DNA from: Zingiber officinale
Lineage: Eukaryota > Streptophyta > Magnoliopsida > Zingiberales > Zingiberaceae
Length of the DNA: 64,000 nt
Assembly (NCBI RefSeq): GCF_018446385.1
Contig: NC_055991.1
Span: forward strand, 104,453,712 to 104,517,711
Direction: 5' to 3'
The notes below the pieces were generated by a model, which saw only the letters and a list, made by a program, of their open reading frames with translations, ran no database searches and was not told where the DNA came from. The position numbers and the translations under genes were made by a program. Positions 22,091-37,000 of this stretch are shown here, one piece after another (position 1 is the stretch's first letter; the number at the start of each line of letters is the position of its first letter).

Positions 22091-25000
22091 CTTCAATGGA
22101 ATTATTGTTTGGAAATTCCTTTTTAATTGGCTTTGATTAATTTGTATTTATTTTGAATTAATAGTTTCAAATCGAACCAATCCAAAAAAATTTGGTTTGG
22201 TTTCAGTCATGGATTAAAATCTCGTGTTGAGCTAGTTAAAACGGGCGAAACATTTCGTTCCACCCACTAACTAGCACTTGCACGACCCGACAACAGGCCT
22301 CGTAGCAACCGCGAAGGGGTTGCGCGACCCCCGTGGCAACAGTGGAGGAGTCATGTGACCTTGCGGTCGCGGCAGAGGGGTCGTGCGACCACCACGGTGG
22401 AGGGGTGATGTGTCGCAAACCGTAAGTGCATGGTTGTTGTCAAGTAATAAAATTATCAATCCCACGAGAACTAGAAATTGAGTACCGATCTATTATGTGA
22501 AAACGATTATCTAGATAATTCAAAAGTCGCGAAGGTCTTGAGAAAACCAAGAAGACTTGTGAGAAAAGTTCTAGGAGGAAAATCCGATTTTAGGAAGCGA
22601 TCCTAGGATTTCGGTTTCACTGCAATGATCGTAGACATCCTATCTTATATTTCGTTTCCTAATTCTCATTGTTTGTTCATGTAGGTAGACAATCTCGATT
22701 TAACCGACGTGATCTTTTAGAACTATGCCTATGTATCTGTCCAAACGCGACGCCTACTTTTAGGGCGACATTGCTGAAGAACCTCTTTCTCTTGCCTTCC
22801 CTTACTGTGTGACAACTAATTGAGGCAGACCCATTAAGCTCCGTGAAAGCCTAGGGAATCCTCATGGTAACCTGGCCTACTTTTGTGACCAACCCTCACA
22901 TCTCGGTATTCTATGAATCAGAGGATTGGGTTCATCTTCGGAAAACTCGCTTTTGGTGTCGGAATTAGACCACAAACAATCAAATCATAGAAATTAAGAA
23001 ACACGAATATATCAAAACATGGAAAGACAAGCGTCTACATACCAAAAGGCTACTCCTTAGTCCTAGAATCAAGAGTACTACTCCATGAATATGGAGTTAC
23101 AACAAGAAACATGTTTTAAGCTTTTACAACCCAAATCTAAGAGAAAGAAAGAAAAGATTATTCAATGGAGCGAAGGACGTCTCTGGGTTACTTCTCCAAC
23201 TCTAAACATACACGAGAACGCCTCTTGCTCCTTAGAATGACTCTCCTAGTGCTCCTTGTCACCAACCTTCAGATTTGGAAATAACTTCCAAAAATACCGA
23301 GTCGACGAAATCTGTGGCGGGGCGACATGGCCATATGTAAACACACGGCTGGGCCTCGTGGAACTTTGGGTTCTTCAGGAGAAACGACTCACAGTCGTGT
23401 GAAAACACACGGCCGGGGGAGAAATGACACACAATCGTGTGAAAACACATGGTCGGGCTATGTGGAACTCTAGGTTCTTCATTTTTGCTCCTCTTTGCCC
23501 CAAGGTATATGCCCGTGTCTTGGATACAGCCAGAGCATATTCCTCTCTTGATGTCATCATTCCAAGGCTCTTTTAAATCCGTTTTAGTTTCGATTCTTCA
23601 TCCTATTAATAAAAAGTACAAGAGTAGATCTCTGAATAAGAAAAATAGCAATACAACACTAAAGGGGGAATTAATCATGCAAAATATGCTCCTAGAATAT
23701 CACAAGATGAGTGCAAAATATGGAATAAAATCCTATATAAAATACACTTATCAAGGGGTTGCACGATCGCTGTGGTCTCACTAGAGGGGTTCCGCAACCC
23801 CAACGACCTCTCGGGAGGGGTTGTGCGACCCAACGGAGGATCGTGTTAGGTTGGTTGCGCGAGGAGGCCGAGTTTTTTTTTTAAATTAAATTGCGAAACT
23901 TACATTGATTATCCCGATCAACTCATAGTTATAGTAGAGATAATCTAAAGAGACTTAACTAAACCTTAATAAAATTATCTAATTAATTATATATTTTTAT
24001 TTATTTTAATTCTAAAAATATATAATAAATTATTTATTTATTTATCTCTATATTTTTCTTTTTTAAAAATTATTTTTTTCTTTTTTAAATATTTATGTTA
24101 AATATTTTTTAGTTAATATATTTTATATTTAAAAAAATATAGAAATCATATCGGTACGATACAATATCAAAATCGTATCGTTCCAGTCGCAACTAAAACT
24201 CCAATATGGCTCAAGATTTTAAACCATGATTTCAGTACTATATTTTAGTTTCGTTTTGGTTTCCTACAAAAGTGAGAAAGCGAATGTGCCCAACCCTAAT
24301 ATAAACACAAGATAGGAAACTTGTTTATATTGACTAGAGTTGATATTAGGATGAGATAATGGTCCTAGCTAGTATCATACCTGTACATGCTGGCACTACG
24401 TATCTTTTTATTACATATACTAGGCATACATACTCTACAGCCCAACATTTTCCATATGTAGCAACAGTAATTTGCCATTCACTCCAGACTTGATAATAAA
24501 AGGGTCTACTATCTCTTGGTCATTGCTCAGACCAGTACATATCAATTTTACCCGCCTGGTATGATGTATGCCATGTAAACCTCTGAATTAGTCTGATGAA
24601 GGTGTAGTGTATTCTCCAAAAGATAAAGGAGCATTAAATGGCGGAAAGGTCATCTGGCCCTCCTTTTTTTCAGTAAAATATCTTTTCCTTCGGATTAAAC
24701 TGCCACCTTCATGCAATGAGTAGTAACTAGTGAGCAGAAGCAACAAGTAGCTTGAGTTCCAATTTCATGCTGAGTGGTACATATTTCCGACAGACCTTAA
24801 GGATCATGAAGAGCATCTCACAACATTGTGGACTCATTTTATGATTCTAGAGTAATTTCTTTACATGATGTATCCCCTTTTAGACCTTTTTCTCTTCTTT
24901 TATTTGTATCTTGAATAGCCAGTACAGATTGATAATCTTTTATCCCAAAGGAAATTTCCACATTCTTAACTAACTGTTATAGAATAAAACAGTTAGCATG

Positions 25001-28000
25001 ATATGTAATATAATCTAAATGGCGCTCACATCATGGTTTTGCCACAATATTTCTCTTTTGTTGTTTGTATAAGGATTGAGCAGAAACTTAGAAAAACAGC
25101 TCTGCTCACTCGTCATGTATTTTGCTATTGTTTATAAAAGAGTCCCAAATGGTTGCCCACGTAAAAATAACTCTCGTTTGTTTATTCATCTTGCATTCTT
25201 GATATATCAGTCGTTCTAGTTCCTAATCGAGGATCTTTAAGCAGTCTTCTGGTTCTCCAAGATGTATACTTTTTTAAACATAATTCCTTGTAGATCTTTC
25301 AATTAAGGGTGGGAAAAAGTTTGCTATTTTAGAGTTTTTTAATTCATTTAGTACCAAATATGGGCATTAAGACTGGGTTTTCTTTTTGTCACCAAGGGTA
25401 TTGGGCCCATTAACAATTTGTACATGGAATCAGAGTTTAAAAATATTGTTCTATACTAATCGGCACATTTGAAACATATTGTTCTATTGATTGACTAACA
25501 TGTTGAATGGGTTAAGATATGATATTAAGTAACCTTTGTGGAACTACATCCAACCAACACCTGAACTCTATGAATGATCTCTCACGACAGAGACAGGAAG
25601 CTTCTTCATAGATGCACAAAGCTTCCTCTAACTCTAGTGATTAGAGATGCGAATCTACTTGGGTCCAACCATTGAAACCCTGTTAATGTTCTTCTGTGAC
25701 AGATGTGCGTGATGGAAGACTTGATGAACATGAGGCAAGGTGACACGAGACATAAGCCTCATTTGGATTCCCTCCTCAAGTTAAAGCAACTTTGCCACTT
25801 CATCTTCTCTAAATCAACTCCCACACTAATCACATATTGACATGTAGGTACAACAGTAGTACAATATTGTTTTTTGGCTAAGACCAATACAGAGCTCAGG
25901 TTGATACTTTAAAATTTTATCAAATGAGATCAGGTTCCACAATTAATTGAGTGGCATAGTTATTGTTATTTGGTGGTAGTCCGATAGTGACCAATTAATA
26001 GAAAGTTTTGTTGATATCTAATAAGGTCAGGGCTAGCACCAATGAGCACGTGATAACAAGATCAATAAGCAATAAATAAGAAATTTATATTCTGACTCGA
26101 AATGTTTGAAGTTCATGCCGAACAAGTTAAAGACAAAGATAAACAAATGAACTAAGTGCTAAATGAGAAACATATGATGCACAAACAATAATCTCCAAGA
26201 TGCAATTTATAAATCTCCAGATGGATTTAGTGGCGAGTGTCTTAGAGCAATATTATATCTTGATTTTACATCTCTATTACTCACCTCCAATAAATCTAGA
26301 ATCAAGAACAAAAGGGATACCAGATGAGGAACTAGTTGATAAGGATGCAGTAGTGTGCAATGTGCAGTGCAGTAAGGGAAGCAGTGGCTTATCACCCAAC
26401 AATTAATATAAGGATGAGTAATAAATCAAGCAAAGATTCGTTAGGATGTTTTAAGCTAGTGTATGCACTATGTTTTACTTCATGGTTAGCTTTGTGGTTT
26501 GTAAGTAAAATTGATCGATCGGCATACGAAACACCCAGAATTGGATGTTTCAACATGGGAAGCTTCAAAAAGTGAAGCTAGAGAAATAGAAAAAAAAACA
26601 GAGAATGAGAATGGGAAGATCGCTACGAAAGTGACAGTATAAGAGGAGTGAGGATAGAAAAATATAATCTAATTAAATAATTATATAATGTTTAACCTTA
26701 TATAAATATAAATAATTTAATTAAATACGACTGAACTAAACTTTCCTATATATAAACTTCGTTTAATTTTAAATAAACTAAAATAAATCCAAATTGAGTT
26801 GGGTTTGAATCCACTTGGTCCTAATCATCATATCTACTTGATGAGCTCTAGTTAATCCTAAATCAACTTTCATTCAACTATAAAACTTAAAATATTAGAT
26901 TGATTTAACTTAATTAGTTATTTAAATTATTTTAAATTTAAAAGGATAAAATTTGGTAGCTAACCTATGTGAATAGTTTATGATTTTCCTACTTTTGTAA
27001 TGAAGAGACTGATAGAGACAATGTGACCAAGAGATAAGAAATTACTAGGGTTTAACAAGTTGCTTTGATTAAATGTCGAGTTTCTTATCCTCCTTTAGTC
27101 TTTTCTCAGCTTTACTTCTAGCGCCAACAAATATCTAGGGTTCGACATGGACTTTGATTAAATGAAAAATTATTTAATTAAATTTAGAAAATGATTTATT
27201 TTTCCATAATTTGTAATTTGGATATTTTTAAAGAAACTCTATTTTCAAATTTGAATATGATTTTATCAAAAAAAAATTGAACCTAAAATTTTCCAATTTA
27301 ATTGAGTCGAGGTCAAATCAAGTTTTATATATTTAATTTTGATAAATTTAATTATAATGTTTTACATCTTAAAATTTAAAATCTCTTTATTTTTTATCTA
27401 CCTAGTAATTATAGTTATGTGGAAGAATAAAATCCAATTAAAATTAATGGTAGAATTTTAAATTATTTCACTGTGTTCAAATGAATTTTTATTTAAGTTT
27501 TTATCATATAAAATCTAAAAAGTAATATTTAATGCTCTATTAAATGCTCATAAATACATTTTAAAAAATTATAAAAATATCAATTTATTTCAAACAAGTT
27601 TGTATCCGTAACAATGAAAGCTTCTCAAACTCACTTTCAAATATGAAAATGCTCTAATTTTTCATAATTTAAAAGATAAACATGCTTAAATTTATAGTGA
27701 ACTAGAGAAATTCTCATTTACCTCAAATTGAATAAATTATAAGTGTGAATTTGTATGCAACAAAAAACAATATGAATAAAGATAAAAATTACAAACATTT
27801 TTAATTGCAAAAATTGAGATGGTCAAATTAATCAACAAAGATAAACAAAAGAACAAACATATATTAACAATAGCATTAATTATTAACAAAAAAATTAATT
27901 ATAATTAAAAATTATGCATATTAAGTAAAATTAATTATGTTATTATCAATAATTTAATTAAATATATTAACAATAGCATTAATTATTAACAAAAAAATTA

Positions 28001-31000
28001 ATTATAATTAAAAATTATGCATATTAAGTAAAATTAATTATGTTATTATCAATAATTTAATTAAATAAGTATCAAAACCGTATTGGCATGACACGATGAG
28101 GTATTGAAAGTTTCTATTTCCAATCAAAGACCGAAACTCAGATCGAGATTTTAAACCTTGACTAGTAAGCAAATACTTGTGAAAAATTTAGCGGGCTTGC
28201 AAAAAGTCTAAAGCAAAAAAAAAAAAAAAGCCTTTAATATTTAAGGTTTAAACTTAGCTAGCCAATTAAGTGTTCCTAAGCAAGGAACGACATAATTAGC
28301 TTAACATTATCTTAATTCTTAACCAATGCATATGACATGGTATAATAGCATAAATTGGAATTTCATAGTCCCAAGTGTAGTAATTCATAAACAAGTAAAT
28401 GTGTGATGAAGCAACCTGTGTTTGCTAAACAAGGAGCAATATAGTTAAGCATGTATTAGTAGCAACAATAGCTTCAAGGAAAACTTGTAATGCTAAACAA
28501 GATAGATGAAATAGCATACAAATTATGCATATATGAACAATAAGCCTCAATGATTTTAGAAGCAAAACAAGCAACTAAGAATAAAGAAAGTCAAAGGTTC
28601 TTCATCCATCAAATTCCAGCCAAGGTTCCCTAGCATACCCCAATTCACAAAGGTAAACACTACCTAACTTAGCACAACAAGGAATGGTTTACATTCTAAT
28701 TGAGTCAACCGTCAACAGAAAAGCAAAGAAATTAATATAGCATGGTGATAAGAGATTCTGGGACCTATTAGCCATCAGCACCAAGAAATCAAACTGAAAA
28801 TCCTGTTCATTTTAGGACATTCCAACAATGCTGTTCTTTTTTCCCCAGTCATCACATACTTAATTCTCTTTCTGCACCTCCAATATGTAACATCCGTTCT
28901 TCTCTGTTGTTGAATTTCGTGCTTTCAAAGAAATTTCTTGTATGTTAAACATCATGATTTCAATTATAAAAGAAAAACAAAACAAAAATCAGTTTGCAAC
29001 GAGTAAGCTCTTTCTCTTCTTATTTCTTGAGTTCCATTCAATCACAGTTCAAGGATATCAATTTTGCAAATTGTAGTTATTTATTATAAAAAGAGCAATG
29101 GTTCCATTTCTGTCATTCATGCTGCTGGAATTTGGAGTTGTTTTTTCTTTCAGACGTGGGGAAATTATCTTGATAATACAGTCACCTTCGTGTTCCTTTT
29201 TCTGTTGTCTATCATTCCCTTATAAACCTTTTTTCTTCTTTCGACTAACACTAGTTAGTCAACTTCTTACTATAATCTTCATTTTACTTGACATTTTGAT
29301 GACATATTGCATGTATATCTCACTCTATCCTTAAATGTTTGTGAAGGTATGATTTAATCATTTCTCATAAAGAGGATCTTGCACTACTTATAACATTGGA
29401 ACAAGGAAAACCTTTAAAGGAGTCACTTGGCGAGGTATCTAAATTATTCCTGCAATCCTCCCAAGATAGCTTCTGTACTTTGCTGATGTATATCCATCAT
29501 AAAATAATTTCTAACTAAAATTATTTTGCAGGTTAACTATGGGGCTTCATTCATTGAATTTTTTGCCGAGGAAGCTAAAAGGATCTATGGTGACATAATT
29601 CCTCCTACAATTGATGATCGCCGCTTGTTGGTTTTAAAACAGGCAATACTTGATTGCCAATTAGATATGTTTAATTTTCATATAGCTTATCCATCAACCT
29701 TTCTTCTTAGGAAATACCTCAAATTAACAGTTAGCAGTGTCTACAGTCAGAATTGTTTGTGTTCCTTATTGTGCATTATGATCATGCCAGATGCTTTTGA
29801 TATTTCTAATACTTTGAGCATATAAGCATTTGAGTTGATTATCAAAGTTTATAACAAGAGAAAAGGAAAACACCATCCGATCCAGCATTCTGGAACCTCC
29901 TAAAAACTTAGTGCACCCTATTTGTGCATACAGAATTCTAAATCCTTTGACATTTGCTAGACAAACTAGTTTGAGTCTCCTATTGGATATGCCAAAAACC
30001 AGCCATCAATTGAGACCACAAATGATGGTTTCTTGCTGAGCAATTAGCCAAAAGTTGAGTCCAAATAGGAATCTTATACTGGGTATTCTATGTGAAGTAT
30101 AACCCATTTCTCTTTATAGTCATGATAGATTGATGTGAACCCTATTCCACGTCACGATACACTTCAAATTGAGTAAGATTGAAAACCCTTACATTTCAAA
30201 AGTAAAAATGTAGTATAGAGTCCCCAAGTCGAATTTTTCAAAGGACAACTAGTGAATATGTGCACTCTAGATTCAAATTATTCTTTTTGGGTTTTCTTAA
30301 CTAAATAGTGTTCTAATTCAAGATTTTAATCAAAGGAAAATTAGATGAAATCTAAACAATGTAAATCCACTAAAAATGCTAACTAATTCAGAAATGAAAT
30401 TTAACTCAATGCAAGGAAATTAATTCTACGAATGGAATTCAAATTGTAACTTGGTCAATCTGTTTATTGAATTCAAATATCAACCAGCTAAGCTAAGCAT
30501 TCTAATCAAGCTCAATTGAGAAACAAGTGGAATTCAGATTGGTGTAGATCAAACACTAAAAATCTAGGGTTCCTGACTTGAACAAAGAATAAGTGAACAA
30601 ACAGTTTTGAGAAGCTGAAATTAATGGAAGAAAAATTGCAATTGAAAAGAAATCAGATCTTTCGATCTGAGCAATGCTATGGAAAAGAAAATGAAAATGA
30701 AATTGCAAGAAACGTTCACAAACACAGATCTCATATCGTAGTCCTTTCCTCTGCCGTGAAACAGAGTTGCTTCTGGAGAACATCCTTTGAGCAATCGGGA
30801 ACGAGATTCCAAGCTCCCAGCCAGCAACCGACAAATTGCGCGACTCCTGGGAAGCTCCCTTCAAGTCCACGATCTTCTGAAGCAACTCTCTGCGCGAGGA
30901 ACAGAGAATTGAAGTTTGGTGGGCGATTTACCTGATGGATCCGGGCGACGTTGATGAAACGGAAGATGGGAATGGATCGGTAATGCCAGGAAAACTCCTC

Positions 31001-34000
31001 CGACACCTCCGTTGGTTGGTGGAAGTCATAGATCGAGGAAACTCCCACTGATCTACGTGCGATTGAGAAACACAGTCTTCAAAATCGCAACGTGGGAAAC
31101 TCCTCACCGTCAGTTGATGATCGCCGACACACCTTGAATCTAGCCGCCGATGAAAAACCTCAAATCTCAGATCTGGTTGGAAACGGGACTCCGCCTCATG
31201 TTCTCTGTGCAAGCAGCAGTGACTTATACCCCTAGTTCAAATGGTCCAATCGTGACTTGGTTCAACTTGATTCACACAGCTGGCTGAACTTGGACTGAGC
31301 TTGAATGGAGCCTTGATCTTCTGACTTGGTTGCACAAACCCAACTCCTCCTCAATTGATCACTAATTCCTTCCTCAATTCCCCTTGAACCACCTACACAA
31401 CCAAATTATACTATGAGAACAAAATTCATGAATCAAGACTAAAAATGTAATTAGCTCGAATCAATTCTTGCTTAATAAAACCATATTACAAATCGATTAA
31501 TTAATACAATAGTTCTCCAAAAATCATACAAAATCCAACAAAATAATGTGCCCAATAAACCAACTATCATAGATGTTATGCACTGTTATGCTAAAACCTC
31601 TTTCTTACATTACCATTTAAGGAATGAATCCATGCTAGATGGTACTTAATGATAGTAGACTCAGGTGTAGAAAACGGCTGAGGGCTTGCCAAGCACTATG
31701 TAGTCAGGTTCAGCGTTGCTGAAGTCTGCCACATTGGCACTGTATGCTGTTGACACAATAACATGGCAATGCTACATTTAGAATTTTAAGTTCCCTGTTG
31801 TTCAAATGCTAAGTGGAGGAAGCCACAAAAATCTATATTAGTAGATATATTTTGTAAACACTCCCATCTTTCAAGAAATCTAGGTAATTGATATAGGATT
31901 TGAGATTTTGAGTTAAAATCATGCTAGAATGTCCAAAGTTCGAAATCTTGAGCCATGTTTGTGTTTTAGTCATTGACTAGAATGATATTGATTCGGTACC
32001 GTGCCAACATTTCAGTGTATGATGTCAGTAAAAATTGGAAGTGGAAGGAGGAAAGAGATGAAGAAGAAAAGATAAAACAACTATATAGTTAACTTTGATG
32101 CTTGCCTTTCCATATGGAGATGCTATGATTTTGAGATTATTTTGTATGGAGACAACCTATAAAATAACAATATCATCTTAATTTTAGCCTGCCAAGAGGT
32201 GTTGAGTGTTGACATGAATTGATACTCGTCGAGACACAGGAGACATTGTGTTGGTGCCAAGTAGTATTGAGTTTTAGTAATTTATTCAGCATGATACGTT
32301 TTGACTGTTTCATCTAACACGGTATGAAATTTCAAACCATGGCTAGGACATCATTCTTTGTTCATTAAACAACATAATAATTTTAGGAGTATTACTTTTA
32401 AAATCATTTTTCTTATAGTAAGTCCAGATACATCCATCTCAACATTTTCATCCCTACTAACTCTTGTACATACTAGTTTCTTTGTTGTTCATCACTATCA
32501 AGATTGATGACGTAGTTTGGAAGTCTTGCTAAAGTGAGGGAGGGTGAATAATCAGTGCCCATCTATTGCAAATCTCGTGCACAGTTAGAAAAAATCAACG
32601 GTGATCAAGCACAAGTGATTGTTGTATAACTAATGATTGTATCAGTAGTCTACTAGAAATCCAATTCAGTCAACTACTAAAGCCTTAACAATTGGATTGA
32701 ATCGTTGACAGAAACATTCTATTCGCCAAAATCTCACATTGATTGCTCATTCAACTGCAATGCTCTAGTTGACTAAACTAACCTTCCAGTTTATTGAATC
32801 TTGTTAAATATTTCAAGTCAGGTGGAGTAATTTAGGTAAGTGATAGTTGAATATTTGACATAAATGAAGTCATGGAACTGAGCTCAACCATAAATTATGA
32901 GTTAGGACCAATAATTCTTTGTTGAAATCTTCAAACCAAGCCACCAGATAGTGTACCTTTACCTAGCTAAATACATCATCTAGATGATGCTGCCAAAAAG
33001 TAAAAGCTCAAGAATACACAACACTTGTAATTTCTCATAACTTTCATGCCTGAAGGTCTTTAACCTTGTTAATGCTCCTCGTTGCCCTCGAGTCCACATT
33101 CTATTAGGCCTCTTGTCCACATTTTATTAGGCCTCTAGTCCCTCACACCAATCTCCATGATCTTGCTCTATGTGCCACCTTCTTCCCTCGCCTACAAGTC
33201 TACCTTGTTTTGGGCAGTCTCAGAGTACACCTTCATTAAGCCTTTGGTACCTCAGGTGCACCAAGCTTTGTGAGCTTGCTCCACTTGCCATCCTTCTCCT
33301 CTAGTCTTCCAAGTCCACTTTAGAGTGCCCCTTGTGTCAAATCATTGATCCTTCAAATTATGTGAGCTTGCTCCACATGTCATCCTTCTTCCCTCACCTT
33401 TCAATTCCATCTCTGTGTCAAGACTTTGAGCCATCAATCCCAAACCAAATAACTTGATTGCATTGAGTATTCCAATAAACCAACTTGACCACGTCTAGTC
33501 ACCAAGCTTTGTGAGCTTCTACGTTTATTATTCTAAATTTTTGCACACTTATTGCACACATTAGAAGCACGGGTAAGGCTTAACTTAAATTCTTTTTCAC
33601 ACACATTAAAACAACCAACCATGTCGAACCCAACCACTTGGGTTCATTGTTTCCCAACAATCTCCCTTTATATGTGAGACAATCCGTTTATGAAATAAAA
33701 TGAATAAAAAATTAGACAATAAAAAAATTAAAAGTTTTCCCTCAAGTAAAGCTCACCTCGATTCAAGATCCCTTTCCCGAATTAGCTACCTTTGAGGTGA
33801 CCCTTTGTGGAGACACATTTACTAACTTAGAGTTCTACACTGACTTAAATATTTACACTCTCCCCCTTTGCATATCAAATAAGTATTAAATATGTGAAAA
33901 TTAATTGCATGCAATCAACGATCACAAGTCTTTATCCCACTAAGTAGGGTTGGTTATATGGATCCTCCAATGTCATTGAGCTTGATGCTATATTATATCC

Positions 34001-37000
34001 TCATCTATATTTAAATGAATTTTAACTTATTTTAACATTGCTAATCGAGTCTTCTTTGGTCTCTCTCTTCCTCAATTAATGTGCGTATTTATCATGGTCT
34101 TATATTGACTAATTGAGGCATTTATTGGTGGCCTAAGTACATGTCTATATCATCTTAAATGCGTTTCTCTGAATTTTTCCTCAATTAGTGTAGCGCCAAC
34201 TTTCTAGTATTCTCATTTCTTATCTTGTCTATCCTCATGATCAAGGCATGTAAAAATATTAAAATACATCCAATCATGCATATAAATTAATCAATACTAC
34301 CCTTAAAGCATGACATTTAAGTAAACATGGGGACATATATGATTATGCATGACAAGCAACTTTAAAGTATAAAATATTCTTTAAGTGTTGCTAAACAATC
34401 GGATTGTAACTTTTCAATAATCTAAGCATGACAATACTATAAATTGCATAAAATAAAGTACTTTAAAATGGATATGTTCTACTAGTTAGATCAACTAAGT
34501 ACTCATTTAGTTGACTAAACTAACTTTTAATTGGATTCCTATAGCAATCCAATTTGAATTTACTAAAAATTCTAAAAAATCTAAAATTTGTAAAACTTTG
34601 CATGCATGTCTATCTAGATGTTCTAAAGTTAGGAAAACTTATTTTTCATGTAAAATCATCATGGTTTGATACTTCGTTACAAATTTTAAATAAGTTAAAA
34701 TGTTCAATAGTTTAAGTATTAAACCATGTATTATATAAATATCTGCATATGAATTGCCTATTTTTATCATAGATAATATGTAGCTTATTCATTTATTTAT
34801 GGTAGACTCAAAACCTTAAGTTGTGTCAGAATTTCAGTTTTTGACAAGAACAATATTGTTTTGGTACCGTATCAATGTTTTAATTTATGATGTTTGTAAA
34901 GAATTAGATGGGGAAGGCAGAAGGTGACGAAAAAGAAGAATAATAAGAGAACACAACTATATACTAACTCCCACATGGAATGATTTATTTTTGACATTAT
35001 ATTGCACAGAGAAAAGCTAAAAATATAACAAATACTATTTCAATTCATATTGACATGTTTTATAACATGTTTAAGGGGTGTCGAATATTAGTATGATATG
35101 ATACTTATTGATGAACCCTATAATTTTCTAGACCCAAACTAAATAATGCTTTTAAGACACCTGATATAACAATTGGTTTCTCCACATGCGTATTAATATA
35201 TCTTGGTTAACTACTCGTAAGTGGACTTAGATTGACATAGCTGTATATATATATATACAACCCTTTATAGTGTTATCTCCTCCCCATGACCAGATGATGG
35301 AATCAAAGATGAGCCAAGTGAAGAAAATCTTTCTCTCTTGGCTAGTTTTGGATAGCACAGGCCAAGATAGGTTCTGTCTCGGTTGGTATAACGTCTCTAT
35401 TTTAACAAGGCGGTAACTCTTATTTGTTTAAATGGTATTGTTTTTAGTTGCCATTAGGAACTGAACATTTCAGCTATGCCGACCAATACCAATAATTAGC
35501 TAAAGTCTTGGTATCATCTGCCATTACTTCTAACTATTCCCTTAGGATCTTGTGATAATCCATCTGTGAGTTGCATCTAGAATGCTATTGACTTTTTCAT
35601 GTAGAAAACAAAGATGATATTTCTTTTAAGAGATCATGATTAGTTGTTAACTGAGATTCGGTGTCTCATGCAGCCTGTTGGAGTAGTTGGAGCAATAACT
35701 CCTTGGAACTTTCCTTTGGCCATGATTACTCGCAAGGTAATACTGGCAATTAGATTGTCTTCTTGACATGGAAAATCTCTTTACAATTATAATGGAGAAT
35801 GATGCCTTAGTGGTATGCCAGGTTGGGCCAGCATTAGCTAGTGGTTGCACTGCTGTTGTCAAGCCGTCAGAGTATACACCCTTAACTGCTTTAGCTGCAG
35901 CTGAGCTTGCTCTTCAAGCTGGCATTTCACCAGTAAGTCTCTTCTTGTTATTTGTCTTTTTTTTTATTCTATTCATAGGATCTACTTTTGAATGTAATTA
36001 TGCTGTAAAAAGTTGACAATTTTGATTGTAGATGGGCTTAAAATTGATAAATTGGCTGGATTAAAATAGTGTTTACCACCATGGTCCATTGTCAGGGTCT
36101 GGCAGAGCTAACAGGTTTAACCATTAACTGGCATATGGACCAAGCAATTTTGCTGTCTTGTCAAACATCTGTATGGGTGGGAAATAACAAAGGGAAAGCG
36201 GGGAGAAAGTAGAAAGAGAAATAATGGAGATTTACATTTGTATTGTTTTGATTTCTTTTTTCCCTTTTCCCATTATTCAGGGTGCACTAAACATTGTATT
36301 TGGAAATGCTCCGGATATTGGTGATTCTCTACTTGAAAGCACGAAGGTGTTTGCCTATTATTTCGTGTTTGCATGACTTTATTTTCTTTGAGCAAACCAT
36401 CCATGCTAGTGTTTACTATCATGTAGGTCAGGAAGATCACCTTCACTGGATCAACAGCTGTTGGAAAGAAACTTATGGCAGGATCAGCAAGTACTGTTAA
36501 AAAGGTATATGTTTATCATAAGTCAGCCATTGCAAGTTACTTCCATGATTATTGAATACCATAGACATTGACCTGAGAAAGGGCACATAACCCTATGGAA
36601 TATTACTAACTTTGTATTGTTCGCTAAGCCCTTAGTTTCTTGTTTTACTGATATTGGTTCAATATTTTAGTCCAACTATTGTACTTGTTCTCTATATGTA
36701 AAATTAAATGTCACATTGTTATAATTATGTTGAATTTGTTAATCTTCATTCAGATATCGTTGGAACTAGGTGGGAATGCACCTTGCATTGTGTTTGATGA
36801 TGCTGATCTGGATGTTGCAGTAAAAGGCACCGTATGCCAATCACTTCTTATTAACTAAATACTGTCTTTTCTTTGGCACTTTGTTTCTGTACATTCATGG
36901 TTGTTCTCTCCTTGTTAATCACAAGCTGAATTTTATCTGACTATACTATCATGTTTATCTAATCATTTCAGTACTGGTGACATTGTCCCATTGATTGAGC

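Noticed and set aside
30556..31212. Cluster of ORFs on both strands in intron 6
   Set aside because: No domain in any; GC-richer patch probably from an LTR. Not supported as a gene.
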